A stretch of DNA of 16,920 nt from Opitutaceae bacterium (GTDB taxonomy: Bacteria > Verrucomicrobiota > Verrucomicrobiia > Opitutales > Opitutaceae): positions 1 to 16,920 of the forward strand of contig RGAX01000043.1 of NCBI GenBank assembly GCA_009919985.1, in the 5' to 3' direction. The notes beneath the pieces are model-generated. The model was not told the origin of the DNA and ran no database searches. It was given only the letters and a program-made list of their open reading frames with translations. Shown piece by piece: positions 1-6,359 of this stretch; within the stretch, counting starts at the first letter, position 1; every line of letters begins with the position of its first letter. Made by a program: the position numbers and the translations under genes.

Positions 1-732
1 AGCCCCGAGCGCGCGCTGGAGGAGGGTGTTGTGGGAACCGTTACGCGCATCGGTGGGGCAGGCGAAGCCGATGCATTGGCGGCATTGGACGCAGGCGGCG
101 CGGCCGAGGTAAGGCTTGGTGTTGACCGCTAAGGGAGGCGTGAAGGCATTCCAACCAAGCTTGGCCGCGCCTCGAGCGAGCCACGTGCCGGTGGGTGTGG
201 CTGGCACGGGAGGTAACGGAAACGCGCGCTCGCGCGGCGCGTAGTCGGTGGCGGTGTGATCGCCGGCGACGCCGATCTCTTGTTCGGCGCGTTCATAGAA
301 AGGTGCCAGGTCGGCGTAGGAGATTGGCCAGTCTGCGAGGGAACTGCCGGAGGGCGTGCCGTAGCGCGTGGCCATGCGGAAATCGTCGGGATGAAAACGC
401 CACGCTTGCATGCCCCATATGCGAGCACCCCCGCCGACGGTGAGCGCGTTGTTGTGGTAATCAGCTTCATGCGGGAAGACCTTGCGACTGTGGCCTTGGG
501 GATCGACGAAGACGCGCGGATGGCCGGCGGGTTCGTGGGTGGTATTGTCGCCGTAGATTGAGAGACGATGGTGGCGCAGGTGATCGCCGGGGATGTCGCG
601 GTAGCGCAGATCGCGACCACGCTCGAGTAGGAGGACGCGTTGGCCGGCTTCGGCGAGGACACCGGCGGCGATGCCACCGCCCAGGCCGGCTCCGACGATG
701 ATGACGTCGTAAGTGGAATCGGCAGTGCTCAT
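1..732 (-). CDS. GMC-family FAD oxidoreductase, N-terminal 244 residues (cut by left window edge)
   Basis: This is the N-terminal part of a glucose-methanol-choline type flavoprotein that oxidises an alcohol or sugar hydroxyl. The frame stays open from the ATG at 732 to the window edge. Residues 8-22 form the FAD-binding Rossmann start (YDVIIVGAGLGGGIAA), followed by an acidic strand end (LLLERG) and a GGGARIWGMQAWR segment typical of the flavin-attachment region. Near residue 217 there is a cysteine cluster, CVQCRQCIGFAC, spaced C-x2-C-x2-C-x4-C. It resembles the Fe-S ligand region of FAD-dependent glucose dehydrogenase catalytic subunits. No signal peptide is visible. The start overlaps the stop of the upstream subunit 3-like gene (ATGA), so the two are probably translated together. 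Substrate is not determinable here. A sugar or glycoside dehydrogenase is the likeliest role by family and partner. Confidence 0.9.
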   Translation of the reverse strand, partial: MSTADSTYDVIIVGAGLGGGIAAGVLAEAGQRVLLLERGRDLRYRDIPGDHLRHHRLSIYGDNTTHEPAGHPRVFVDPQGHSRKVFPHEADYHNNALTVGGGARIWGMQAWRFHPDDFRMATRYGTPSGSSLADWPISYADLAPFYERAEQEIGVAGDHTATDYAPRERAFPLPPVPATPTGTWLARGAAKLGWNAFTPPLAVNTKPYLGRAACVQCRQCIGFACPTDARNGSHNTLLQRALGA

Positions 733-1169
733 GGGGCGGAGGGATGCTCGGGCAGGAGCGGGTCGTAGCCGATCATGCGCCATGAGGCGCCGTCGCGATT
801 GCCGCCATTGGCGGGATCCGCGTAAAAGCCATCGGCGGCTAGATCGATGAGACGATTGATAAAAGCGGCGGCGGGCAACGCGACCGGCCAAGCGGTGGCG
901 GTGTGGTTAATCTCGAGGGCGGAGATGAGGGCGTCTTGCGCGGCTATAGGGAGCGTGGCGAAGGGTTGGTCGTGGTGCGCGATCGCTTCGGCGTCGAGCT
1001 GTGTGAGGCCTTGCGCGATTGTCGGGGCTTCGGCGGCGCAGGCGTGCGTGAGGAGTTTAAGAATGAATGTATCAGTCCCCGCGGCTAGGGCGCCCGGAAA
1101 TTCATCGCCGGGAATGAGTCGGTCAATGAGCGCGCGCAGGGCGTTGAGCTGGGGCGGGGTCAGCGGCAT
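729..1169 (-). CDS. Gluconate 2-dehydrogenase subunit 3-family protein (small partner of GMC dehydrogenase)
   Basis: The 146-residue product matches the small subunit that accompanies GMC flavoproteins in sugar and gluconate dehydrogenase complexes. The N-terminus carries the family helix with RLIPGDEFPGA (residues 17-27). The C-terminus has FYADPANGGNRDG followed by WRMIGYDP, the usual end of this family. In known three-subunit dehydrogenases this subunit carries a Tat signal and brings the flavoprotein to the periplasm. Here the protein starts directly at the mature-type helix. An in-frame TGA five codons upstream (1182-1184) rules out a longer N-terminus, so the pair is predicted to be cytoplasmic. 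The gene overlaps the downstream GMC gene by four bases. No clear ribosome binding site precedes the ATG. Confidence 0.85.
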   Translation of the reverse strand: MPLTPPQLNALRALIDRLIPGDEFPGALAAGTDTFILKLLTHACAAEAPTIAQGLTQLDAEAIAHHDQPFATLPIAAQDALISALEINHTATAWPVALPAAAFINRLIDLAADGFYADPANGGNRDGASWRMIGYDPLLPEHPSAP

Positions 1170-1221
1170 GGGGTTACGTTTTCAAAACCTACGAGGGACA
1201 AGCGCCAAGCGTGTAATGTGG

Positions 1222-1254
1222 GCGTAAAAAAAGCGGAGACTTCGGTCTCCGCTT
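1222..1254 (-). terminator. Strong intrinsic terminator reading leftward, without a gene feeding it
   Basis: A perfect 10-base-pair stem (1231-1240 with 1245-1254) closes on a TTCG loop on the + strand (CGAA on the minus-strand RNA). On the minus strand the stem is followed by a run of seven to nine T residues. The T run is only on the minus side, so it should stop leftward transcription. It lies 53 bases before the subunit 3-like gene. Nothing on the minus strand between it and the divergent MFS gene codes for a convincing protein. Confidence 0.8.
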
Positions 1255-1555
1255 GATTAAAGGAAATCCCCTCCCGTTTAGACGCTGCTTGTCGTGGTGG
1301 AAGGGCGGGGTGCGGGCTGGAAGGTTCTCGAGTCGACCCGGGGTGGTGCAACTTGGAGCGGTGGCGCACGGAAAATCGGCCGATTCCACAAAACGTCTTC
1401 GCGAGTCACGAATTGTACGATGGGAGCTTTTGCGGAAACTTGAGACGGATTTTGGTAGTGGATGGGGAATGCCATGGCGGGGTATAGACTCTAATCGTTA
1501 GATTAAGTGCCGTGGGAAAGAGAAATCTGAGTGATTACGTAAAAGCCCCCATCGG
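1255..1555. other. Non-coding region between the GMC operon and the MFS gene; possible small RNA or regulated leader
   Basis: About 300 bases with no protein-like reading frame on either strand; the short frames present have skewed compositions and no recognisable domain. It ends on the left at a strong minus-strand terminator. Visible structure includes a perfect 12-base palindrome AATCGGCCGATT at 1374-1385 and a TAATC/GATTA inverted repeat at 1492-1505. I compared it by eye with tmRNA, RNase P, SRP and tRNA signatures and saw none. It could be a leftward small RNA gene or a long attenuated leader of the dehydrogenase pair. Both are inferences from the terminator's position. Confidence 0.4.
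1492..1505. repeat. Short inverted repeat TAATC-gtta-GATTA
   Basis: Five-base arms separated by four bases, about 50 bases upstream of the TATAAT box of the MFS gene. Its place between divergent transcription units would suit a regulator site, but no regulator gene is in the window. Confidence 0.3.
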
Positions 1556-1561
1556 TATAAT
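1556..1561 (+). promoter_or_regulatory. Probable -10 box of the MFS transporter promoter
   Basis: A perfect TATAAT lies 97 bases upstream of the MFS start codon. The matching -35 position (about 1532-1538, TGATTAC) is a poor match to TTGACA, so an activator or alternative contact may be needed. The predicted leader of roughly 90 bases contains a small GGGGT/ACCCC hairpin (around 1608-1633). Confidence 0.5.
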
Positions 1562-1657
1562 CATAAAATGTGACCTTGCCGGCCGCAAAACTGTTTCTCA
1601 CTAATTTGGGGTAGATTCTGTCTTCAACCCCCACACCCCTAATCCCTAGTTATCATT

Positions 1658-3217
1658 ATGAGTAACGAACAAAACAGCTCTGCGTCTGTCGCACCCAATG
1701 CGAAGCGCCTCCTCTGGGCCGGTTTCATGGCTATCCTAGCCGCTGGCGTTGGTTTCGCCCTTCGTGGCGGTATCTTCGGCGCTTGGGCCTCTGAATATGG
1801 TTTCACCGCCACCCAACTGGGTGCGATCGGTGGCGCCGGCTTCTCGGGCTTCTGCTTCGGCATCATCATCGGCGGCGTCTTGGTCGACAAGTTCGGCTAC
1901 GGCAAGCTGATCGCTCTCGCGCTCGTGGGGCACATTCTCTCGGCGTTTGTCACCTTCGGTGCTTCTACGCCGCAGAATGCTTATGACTTCCTTTATTGGG
2001 GCATGTTTATCTTCGCCTACGCGAACGGCACTCTCGAAGCCGTGGCCAATCCGCTTGTCGCCACGACCTTCCCGCAAAACCGCACGCACTACCTTAATAT
2101 CCTTCACGCCTCTTGGCCGCTGGGCATGGTGGTCGGCGCCATCGCTTCCTACGCGCTCGGCACTCACGGTCTCGGCCTCGGTTGGAAGGGTCAGCTCGCC
2201 TTCTATCTTGTCCCAACCATCGCCTACGCCGTGATGTTCATGGGCCAGACCTTCCCGAAGTCCGAAGCTGCGCTCAAGGGCGCCAACTTCGGCGAGATGT
2301 TCAAGGACGTCGGTCTCCTCGGCGCGGCGGTCGCCTGTTACCTTGTCGCTCTTTTCTTCGGCGGCGCCACCACGGGCTTCATCATCGGCGGTGTATTATT
2401 GGTCACCGTTGGTGTCATTACCCGCTTCTCGCTGGGATCCCTGCTCCTCTTTGTGCTTTTTGTGACTCACGCCCTCGTCGGCGCGGTCGAACTGGGCACG
2501 GATTCTTGGATTGAAGCTATTACGGGTAATCTCTTCACGGCTGACCAAGGTAAGACGCTCTTCATTTGGACCTCAGCCATCATGTTCGGCCTGCGCTTCT
2601 GCGCTGAGTTCATCGAGAAGAAGATCGGTTCGCCGATCGCCCTGCTTGTCACTTCGGCTCTTCTCGCTGTCGTCGGTCTCCGTCTCGCCTCCGGTATGGA
2701 TTCCTTCTACGTAGCGCTGGTGGCCCTCGGCATTTACGCCCTCGGTAAGACCTTCTTCTGGCCAACGATGCTCGCTGTCATCGGCGATCGTTTCCCGCGC
2801 TCCGGCGCGGTTGCGATGTCGATCATGGGTGGCATCGGCATGCTCTCCGCCGGTCTGCTTGGTGGCCCTGGCCTCGGTTACGCCAAGGATCGTTTTACCG
2901 CTGAAAATCTCCAGCAGTCCGCTCCAGCGGTCTACGCCTCGGCCAAGGCTTCGGGTGAGTCGAAGTTCCTTTTCCTGTCCCCTGTGACCGCGGTGGATGG
3001 CACCAAACTCGAAGCCGCCAAGAAAGCCGGCGACAAGGGCACGGCTGATCAGAAGGCTATCGTTGCCGCCAACCAAGCTGGTGACCGCGCCACTTTGAAG
3101 GCCGACTCTTACATTCCTCTCGTCATGGCTGCGATCTACCTACTGCTCATGTTCTACTTCAAGAGCATCGGTGGTTACCGCGCTCTCAAGATTGAGGAGC
3201 AGGAAAAAGCCGCCTGA
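1658..3217 (+). CDS. MFS transporter, sugar-porter-like, with long insert before the last helix
   Basis: A 519-residue, 12-helix major facilitator protein of the inner membrane, probably a proton- or sodium-coupled importer of a sugar or similar small molecule. The family motif between helices 2 and 3 is visible as GGVLVDKFGYGKLI (residues 72-85). Further helices follow, including ASWPLGMVVGAIASYAL (151-167) and the aromatic stretch ALGKTFFWPTMLAVIG (361-376). Between helix 11 (ending near 409) and helix 12 (485-503) lies a hydrophilic segment of about 75 residues rich in Ala and Lys, predicted to face the periplasm. Ordinary MFS proteins have only a short loop there. The gene has its own TATAAT promoter and ends at tandem hairpins, so it is monocistronic. 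Divergence from a sugar-oxidoreductase pair hints at carbohydrate use, but the substrate is unknown. Confidence 0.85.
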   Translation: MSNEQNSSASVAPNAKRLLWAGFMAILAAGVGFALRGGIFGAWASEYGFTATQLGAIGGAGFSGFCFGIIIGGVLVDKFGYGKLIALALVGHILSAFVTFGASTPQNAYDFLYWGMFIFAYANGTLEAVANPLVATTFPQNRTHYLNILHASWPLGMVVGAIASYALGTHGLGLGWKGQLAFYLVPTIAYAVMFMGQTFPKSEAALKGANFGEMFKDVGLLGAAVACYLVALFFGGATTGFIIGGVLLVTVGVITRFSLGSLLLFVLFVTHALVGAVELGTDSWIEAITGNLFTADQGKTLFIWTSAIMFGLRFCAEFIEKKIGSPIALLVTSALLAVVGLRLASGMDSFYVALVALGIYALGKTFFWPTMLAVIGDRFPRSGAVAMSIMGGIGMLSAGLLGGPGLGYAKDRFTAENLQQSAPAVYASAKASGESKFLFLSPVTAVDGTKLEAAKKAGDKGTADQKAIVAANQAGDRATLKADSYIPLVMAAIYLLLMFYFKSIGGYRALKIEEQEKAA

Positions 3218-3230
3218 TTTGGTAACATCG

Positions 3231-3246
3231 CGGGATTAACATCCCG
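3231..3246 (+). terminator. Small hairpin after the MFS gene
   Basis: CGGGAT-taac-ATCCCG forms a perfect six-base stem with a four-base loop 14 bases after the MFS stop codon, followed by TATTATTT. It is the first of two hairpins in tandem and may be a weak terminator or a 3' end stabiliser. Confidence 0.5.
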
Positions 3247-3254
3247 TATTATTT

Positions 3255-3290
3255 AAAAAAGAGCGGGCCCTACCGGGTCCGCTCTTTTTT
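3255..3290. terminator. Strong bidirectional intrinsic terminator
   Basis: The stem pairs 3255-3270 with 3275-3290 around a TACC loop, with one G-T wobble. An A run on the left and a T run on the right make it functional in both directions. It ends the MFS transcript and shields it from any leftward transcription. Confidence 0.9.
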
Positions 3291-3364
3291 TGGTCGGTAC
3301 GTTGGTCTCATACTTACGCCACGCGCTCTAGCGACGTAGAGTCGGGCTTAGGTGTGGTCATATG

Positions 3365-3395
3365 GAACCTCTCCTGTCTTTACGAGGGGAGGTTC
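3365..3395 (+). repeat. Ten-base-pair hairpin in the leader of the MazG-like gene
   Basis: GAACCTCTCC (3365-3374) pairs with GGGGAGGTTC (3386-3395) with one wobble, around an 11-base loop. It is 69 bases before the GTG start of the pyrophosphohydrolase gene and has no T run, so it is not a terminator. It may lie in the 5' leader or act as an operator. The surrounding 3291-3463 stretch has no gene. Confidence 0.45.
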
Positions 3396-3463
3396 AAAGC
3401 GTTGGTAATTTGTTCGTGCAGCCGTAGTACCAAGAGGAAAAAATTTCTGCCGCTGAGGATTGC

Positions 3464-3871
3464 GTGACAGCGCCTCGCCCGGCAGCTTCGCAGGCCATGC
3501 CTGCTGCAACCGATTCCACGACGAACTTGGCTGAACTGAAGGGCCGCGTGCTCGCCTTCGCCCGGGAGCGGGATTGGGAGCAATTCCACGCGCCGAAAAA
3601 TCTCAGCATGGCGCTCGCGGCTGAGGCCGGCGAATTGATGGAGCATTTTTTGTGGAGCACGCCAGAGGCCTCGCGTGCGCACGTGGCCGATCCGGTCAAG
3701 CGGGCCAAAATCGCCGAAGAATTAGCAGATGTCGTGATCTACGCGCTGGAGTTTGCCAATGTGGCGCAGATTGATGTCGCGGCGGCGATCGAGGCGAAGA
3801 TGGCGGCCAACGCCCTTAAATATCCGGTCGAGAAAGCCAAAGGACGCTCGGATAAATATACGGAGCTCTGA
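3464..3871 (+). CDS. MazG-like nucleotide pyrophosphohydrolase (dCTPase/RS21-C6 type)
   Basis: A small all-alpha NTP pyrophosphohydrolase, 135 residues. It probably hydrolyses a (d)NTP, perhaps dCTP or a modified dCTP, to the monophosphate and pyrophosphate, cleaning the nucleotide pool in the cytoplasm. The metal-binding pattern of the MazG fold is present: E54-A-G-E57 in the first helix pair and E86-L-A-D89 in the second. The segment FARERDWEQFHAPKNLSMAL (31-50) is typical of the stand-alone dCTPase-like branch. I chose the GTG at 3464 because GAGGA at 3455-3459 sits just before it. The ATG at 3497 is an alternative that would still keep the whole domain. Residues 1-20 are low-complexity and not part of the fold. 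The substrate is an inference from family. Confidence 0.85.
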   Translation: MTAPRPAASQAMPAATDSTTNLAELKGRVLAFARERDWEQFHAPKNLSMALAAEAGELMEHFLWSTPEASRAHVADPVKRAKIAEELADVVIYALEFANVAQIDVAAAIEAKMAANALKYPVEKAKGRSDKYTEL

Positions 3872-3914
3872 GCGGTGGATAGCTTGAGGTTTTGGGCCTA
3901 GGGTTTAACGCGCT

Positions 3915-3944
3915 AAAAAAGGCCGCGCGGTGAAGCGCGACCTT
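3915..3944 (-). terminator. Terminator of the DUF5069 gene
   Basis: AAGGCCGCGC (3919-3928) pairs with GCGCGACCTT (3935-3944) with one mismatch. On the minus strand it is followed by a T run (the A run at 3915-3920). It sits 26 bases after the stop codon of the leftward gene. Confidence 0.7.
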
Positions 3945-3969
3945 GGACAAACGGTGAGGGCTGGGCCAA

Positions 3970-4416
3970 TCAGGCTTTGCCGCCGTAGCTGATGAAGTCG
4001 TCGAGATCGAGCATATCGGCGAAAGATCGGACGTCCTCGCGAGCTGATTTATTGCCCTTGATGACGCTGGCGATCCATTCGTGCCCTTCGGCGTCGCCGG
4101 GCCCAAGTTGCTCGAGCCAAGCGGACCAGGCGATGACTTCGTAAGGTTGTCGTTTGGTGTTGGCGTTTAACCAAGTGAGGATTTCGACGTCAGTTTTGCC
4201 GGTTTTAATTTCGGCGAGCATGGCCTCAGCGGTGACGCCGACGAAGGCGAAGAGCTGTTGGTCGAGCGGGCAGTTGTAATGGTAGTCGGCGCTTTTGGTG
4301 GCGATGACGGCGCGGGCCTTGTCGAGCAGGCGGGCGAGGTGGGCGTATCCGCCGATGCGCACACGGACGCTACGCGGAGGATGTTGAGTGAGGTCGGGAT
4401 TGCTGTAGTTGATCAT
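3970..4416 (-). CDS. DUF5069 domain protein
   Basis: A 148-residue soluble protein that fills the whole DUF5069 family length. The family's opening is clear: DLTQHPPRSVRVRIGGYAHL (8-27), then LLDKARAVIA and YHYNCPLDQQLFAFVG (46-61). The role of this family is unknown and I propose none. There is no signal peptide or membrane segment. The gene stands alone between a convergent MazG-like gene, with its own terminator, and a divergent membrane-protein gene, 78 bases away. Confidence 0.8.
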   Translation of the reverse strand: MINYSNPDLTQHPPRSVRVRIGGYAHLARLLDKARAVIATKSADYHYNCPLDQQLFAFVGVTAEAMLAEIKTGKTDVEILTWLNANTKRQPYEVIAWSAWLEQLGPGDAEGHEWIASVIKGNKSAREDVRSFADMLDLDDFISYGGKA

Positions 4417-4428
4417 GGGCGTTAGGAT

Positions 4429-4444
4429 TGAAATTTAGATTTCA
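4429..4444. repeat. Inverted repeat TGAAAT-ttag-ATTTCA between divergent genes
   Basis: Six-base perfect arms with a four-base spacer lie 13 bases from the DUF5069 start codon, in the only space available for its promoter and that of the divergent membrane-protein gene. A regulator site is possible; no regulator is encoded nearby. Confidence 0.35.
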
Positions 4445-4494
4445 CTTTCACGCAAGCGGCTGGATGTTGGAGAGATCAACTTGGTTTGCTGCCC

Positions 4495-4854
4495 ATGAAA
4501 AACACCCACGTCGTCCGCAATTACTATGTGCTCCCGTGCTGTTTATTGCTGCTGAATCTCTGCGTGGAGATCGTGAGTTATAAAGCGCGAGTTTTCGGGG
4601 ATCCTTTTTTAAGGACAGGTGCAATCATGGGCATGGTGTTGTTCGGTGGATCTTTAGTGGGATTTGTCGTATCGCCGATGATCGGGCGATTGGTGGGTTC
4701 GTTGCAGCGAAGTAGTCGGCGCACCGGCGGGGAATTGGGTGAGATTTTCTTCCTGCTTTTGCTCGGCGCTTTGGTGTTTTGGCTCTACTACCGCGTGTAC
4801 ATTATCGGACCGGAGTCGGTGCTGCCGATGGAGTGGTTGAATCCGAAAATTTAG
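4495..4854 (+). CDS. Small unrecognised membrane protein, three predicted helices
   Basis: I do not recognise this 119-residue protein. It has three hydrophobic segments (about residues 11-28, 43-66 and 84-105), a basic linker with SLQRSSRRTGGE (69-80) between the last two, and a short tail ending PMEWLNPKI. The positive-inside rule places that basic linker in the cytoplasm. The ATG at 4495 is preferred; an upstream in-frame TTG at 4486 would add three residues. A GGAGAG element at 4469-4474 is too far from either start to be a good binding site. It converges on mogA with 41 bases between, so there is no operon clue to function. Confidence 0.6.
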   Translation: MKNTHVVRNYYVLPCCLLLLNLCVEIVSYKARVFGDPFLRTGAIMGMVLFGGSLVGFVVSPMIGRLVGSLQRSSRRTGGELGEIFFLLLLGALVFWLYYRVYIIGPESVLPMEWLNPKI

Positions 4855-4895
4855 GCTCCGGTTTGTGTTTGGCGGCCACGCGCCGGTGCAGTGGC

Positions 4896-5426
4896 TTAAG
4901 CCTTCGGGCGGAAACTTTTCATGACTTCGACGCGGGTTTCAAGCCGTGCAGCGCCGATCAGATCGAGGCAATAGGGGATCGCAGGGAAAACTGCGGCGAG
5001 GTTTTCACCAATGGCTTTTGGACGACCGGGAAGATTGACGATAAGTGTATGTCCTCGAATGCCCGCGGTCTGACGGGATAAAATCGCGGTGGGCACGTAC
5101 TGGAGCGAGGTCGTTCGCATGAGTTCTCCGAAACCGGGGAGTTCTTTCTCGATTACGGCGCGCGTGGCTTCGGGCGTGACATCACGGGGTGCTGGGCCAG
5201 TGCCACCTGTCGTCACGATGAGCGCGCATCCGGCTTCGTCGGCCATGCGGCGAAGTTCGGCTTCAATAACCGGGCGTTCATCGGGGATGATCTTATAATC
5301 GAGCTCGAACTCCGTTGTGAGCCATGTGCGTAAAAGGGCAATGCAAGCCTGGCCGGGTTCGTCGGCGTAAATGCCGGCGCTGGCGCGATCGGAGATGTTG
5401 AGGATGCCGATTTTGGGAAGGCTCAT
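4896..5426 (-). CDS. mogA: Molybdopterin adenylyltransferase MogA
   Basis: MogA adenylates molybdopterin with ATP, preparing it for molybdenum insertion in cofactor biosynthesis. The 176-residue product closely follows the known MogA sequence pattern: ISDRASAG (11-18), the substrate loop TTGGTGPAPRDVTPEAT (72-88), PGFGE (97-101), VPTAILSRQ (111-119) and NLPGRPKAI (131-139). It is somewhat shorter than the E. coli enzyme, missing part of a loop before VFPAIPYC. The start overlaps the gluQ stop (ATGA), so the two are probably co-translated, although their functions are not obviously linked. No other molybdenum cofactor gene is in the window. MoaB is the close relative to consider, but the DVTPEAT and PGFGE context favours MogA. 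Confidence 0.9.
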   Translation of the reverse strand: MSLPKIGILNISDRASAGIYADEPGQACIALLRTWLTTEFELDYKIIPDERPVIEAELRRMADEAGCALIVTTGGTGPAPRDVTPEATRAVIEKELPGFGELMRTTSLQYVPTAILSRQTAGIRGHTLIVNLPGRPKAIGENLAAVFPAIPYCLDLIGAARLETRVEVMKSFRPKA

Positions 5427-6265
5427 GCGGTGGCGTGGCGAAAGGTTTCGATGATCTGGGCTGGAGTCACGCCCTGTTCGCGCAAGGCGCGTAGGCTGAG
5501 GGCGTCGTGGCGTTTGGCGAGACGAACGCCGGCGTCATCGAGCATGAGCGGCGCGTGGTAAAATTCTGGAGCGGGAGCTCCGAGAGCGCGGAAAAGTAGG
5601 AGCTGGCGAAAGGTGCTTTTTACGAGATCGGCGCCTCGGACCACTTCAGTAATTCCTAGATCGAAATCGTCGACAGCGCAGGCGAGTTGGTAGCTCGGAA
5701 CGCCATCTTTGCGCCAAACAAGGAAGTCACCGAGGTCGCGGCCGACGATGGCGCTTTGCGGGCCGAGGGCGTGGTCTTGAAACGTGAGGGTTTCACCATC
5801 GGGTACGCGAAAGCGCCAGTTAACCGCGAGCGTGTCGGTGAGCGGTGGGAGTGGTGCATCGAGCGCGGGACGAAATTGCGGTGGGTAAATAGGTTCGTCG
5901 TTGTCCCCGCCTTCATGCGGGGCGCCGATGGCATCGAGCACATCGCGGCGCGTGCGGGTACAGGGAAAGATCACGCCTGCGGCGTGGAGTCGGGCGAGGG
6001 CGGCACGATAAAGCGGGAGGCGTTGGCTCTGGGCTATGACGGGTTCCTCCCAGGTGAATCCCAGCCAGCGCAGGTCTTCGAGCATCGCGTCGACGAAATC
6101 GAGTCGGAATCGGATAGCATCAAGATTGTCGTTGCGGAGTAAGAGCGTGCCTCCGGCGGCGCGAGCACGCTCGGCTGCGAGCCAGAACGTGCGAGCGTGA
6201 CCAAGGTGGAGATGCCCGGTGGGCGAGGGTGCGAGTCGGCCGCGATAGGTTTTAGGAAGTGCCAA
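5423..6265 (-). CDS. gluQ: Glutamyl-Q tRNA(Asp) synthetase
   Basis: GluQ-RS activates glutamate and attaches it to queuosine at the wobble position of tRNA-Asp. The 280-residue length fits a GluRS catalytic domain without an anticodon-binding domain. Residues 9-24 carry GRLAPSPTGHLHLGHA with the HIGH-type motif, and RLAKRHDALSL (248-258) is the KMSKS-type loop. WRKDGVPSYQLACAVDD (184-200) is the usual active-site helix region. Two departures stand out. The zinc-site cysteines at the second and fourth positions are replaced (C102, R104, Y127, F131 by alignment). The usual R-I-E-D-x-D near residue 44 reads RNDNLD. Translation starts at a TTG, and no upstream ATG or GTG is in frame nearby. The gene overlaps mogA by four bases and diverges from the LOG gene. 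Confidence 0.88.
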   Translation of the reverse strand: MALPKTYRGRLAPSPTGHLHLGHARTFWLAAERARAAGGTLLLRNDNLDAIRFRLDFVDAMLEDLRWLGFTWEEPVIAQSQRLPLYRAALARLHAAGVIFPCTRTRRDVLDAIGAPHEGGDNDEPIYPPQFRPALDAPLPPLTDTLAVNWRFRVPDGETLTFQDHALGPQSAIVGRDLGDFLVWRKDGVPSYQLACAVDDFDLGITEVVRGADLVKSTFRQLLLFRALGAPAPEFYHAPLMLDDAGVRLAKRHDALSLRALREQGVTPAQIIETFRHATA

Positions 6266-6281
6266 GGGGAAAGTTAAAATT

Positions 6282-6351
6282 AGGAGGCGAAATGAAATTC
6301 GGCGATCCGAGCTTGGCGTTTCTCGGGTCGGGGCTCAATCCTCGGTCTTAA
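6282..6351 (+). CDS. Nineteen-codon ORF with strong ribosome binding site, possible leader peptide of the LOG gene
   Basis: An AGGAGG at 6282-6287, four bases before the ATG at 6292, gives the best Shine-Dalgarno sequence in the window. The frame from 6292 to the TAA at 6349-6351 encodes MKFGDPSLAFLGSGLNPRS. It ends eight bases before the LOG gene's ATG, and that gene has no binding site of its own (AATTAACCT precedes it). This arrangement suits translational coupling or a leader peptide. The peptide has no similarity I recognise and no membrane segment. The ORF is in a different frame from LOG. It could be a chance ORF whose AGGAGG simply lies in the leader. Confidence 0.4.
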
Positions 6352-6359
6352 ATTAACCT

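Noticed and set aside
129..677. A 182-codon minus-strand frame over the left end
   Set aside because: It is a shadow of the GMC oxidoreductase frame, which has clear FAD and cysteine motifs; the shadow is Ser/Pro/Thr-rich without any motif.
1327..1342. A run of overlapping XhoI, SalI and SmaI sites (CTCGAG, GTCGAC, CCCGGG) that looks like a vector polylinker
   Set aside because: No other vector-like sequence flanks it, and the composition on both sides matches the rest of the window, so chance is more likely than contamination.
1253..1501. Short overlapping frames on both strands in the non-coding region (60-82 codons)
   Set aside because: They lack a ribosome binding site, have unnatural amino acid composition and show no recognisable domain.
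5687..6142. A 151-codon + strand frame opposite gluQ
   Set aside because: The opposite frame carries the synthetase motifs; this one is an antisense artefact of high-GC codon use.
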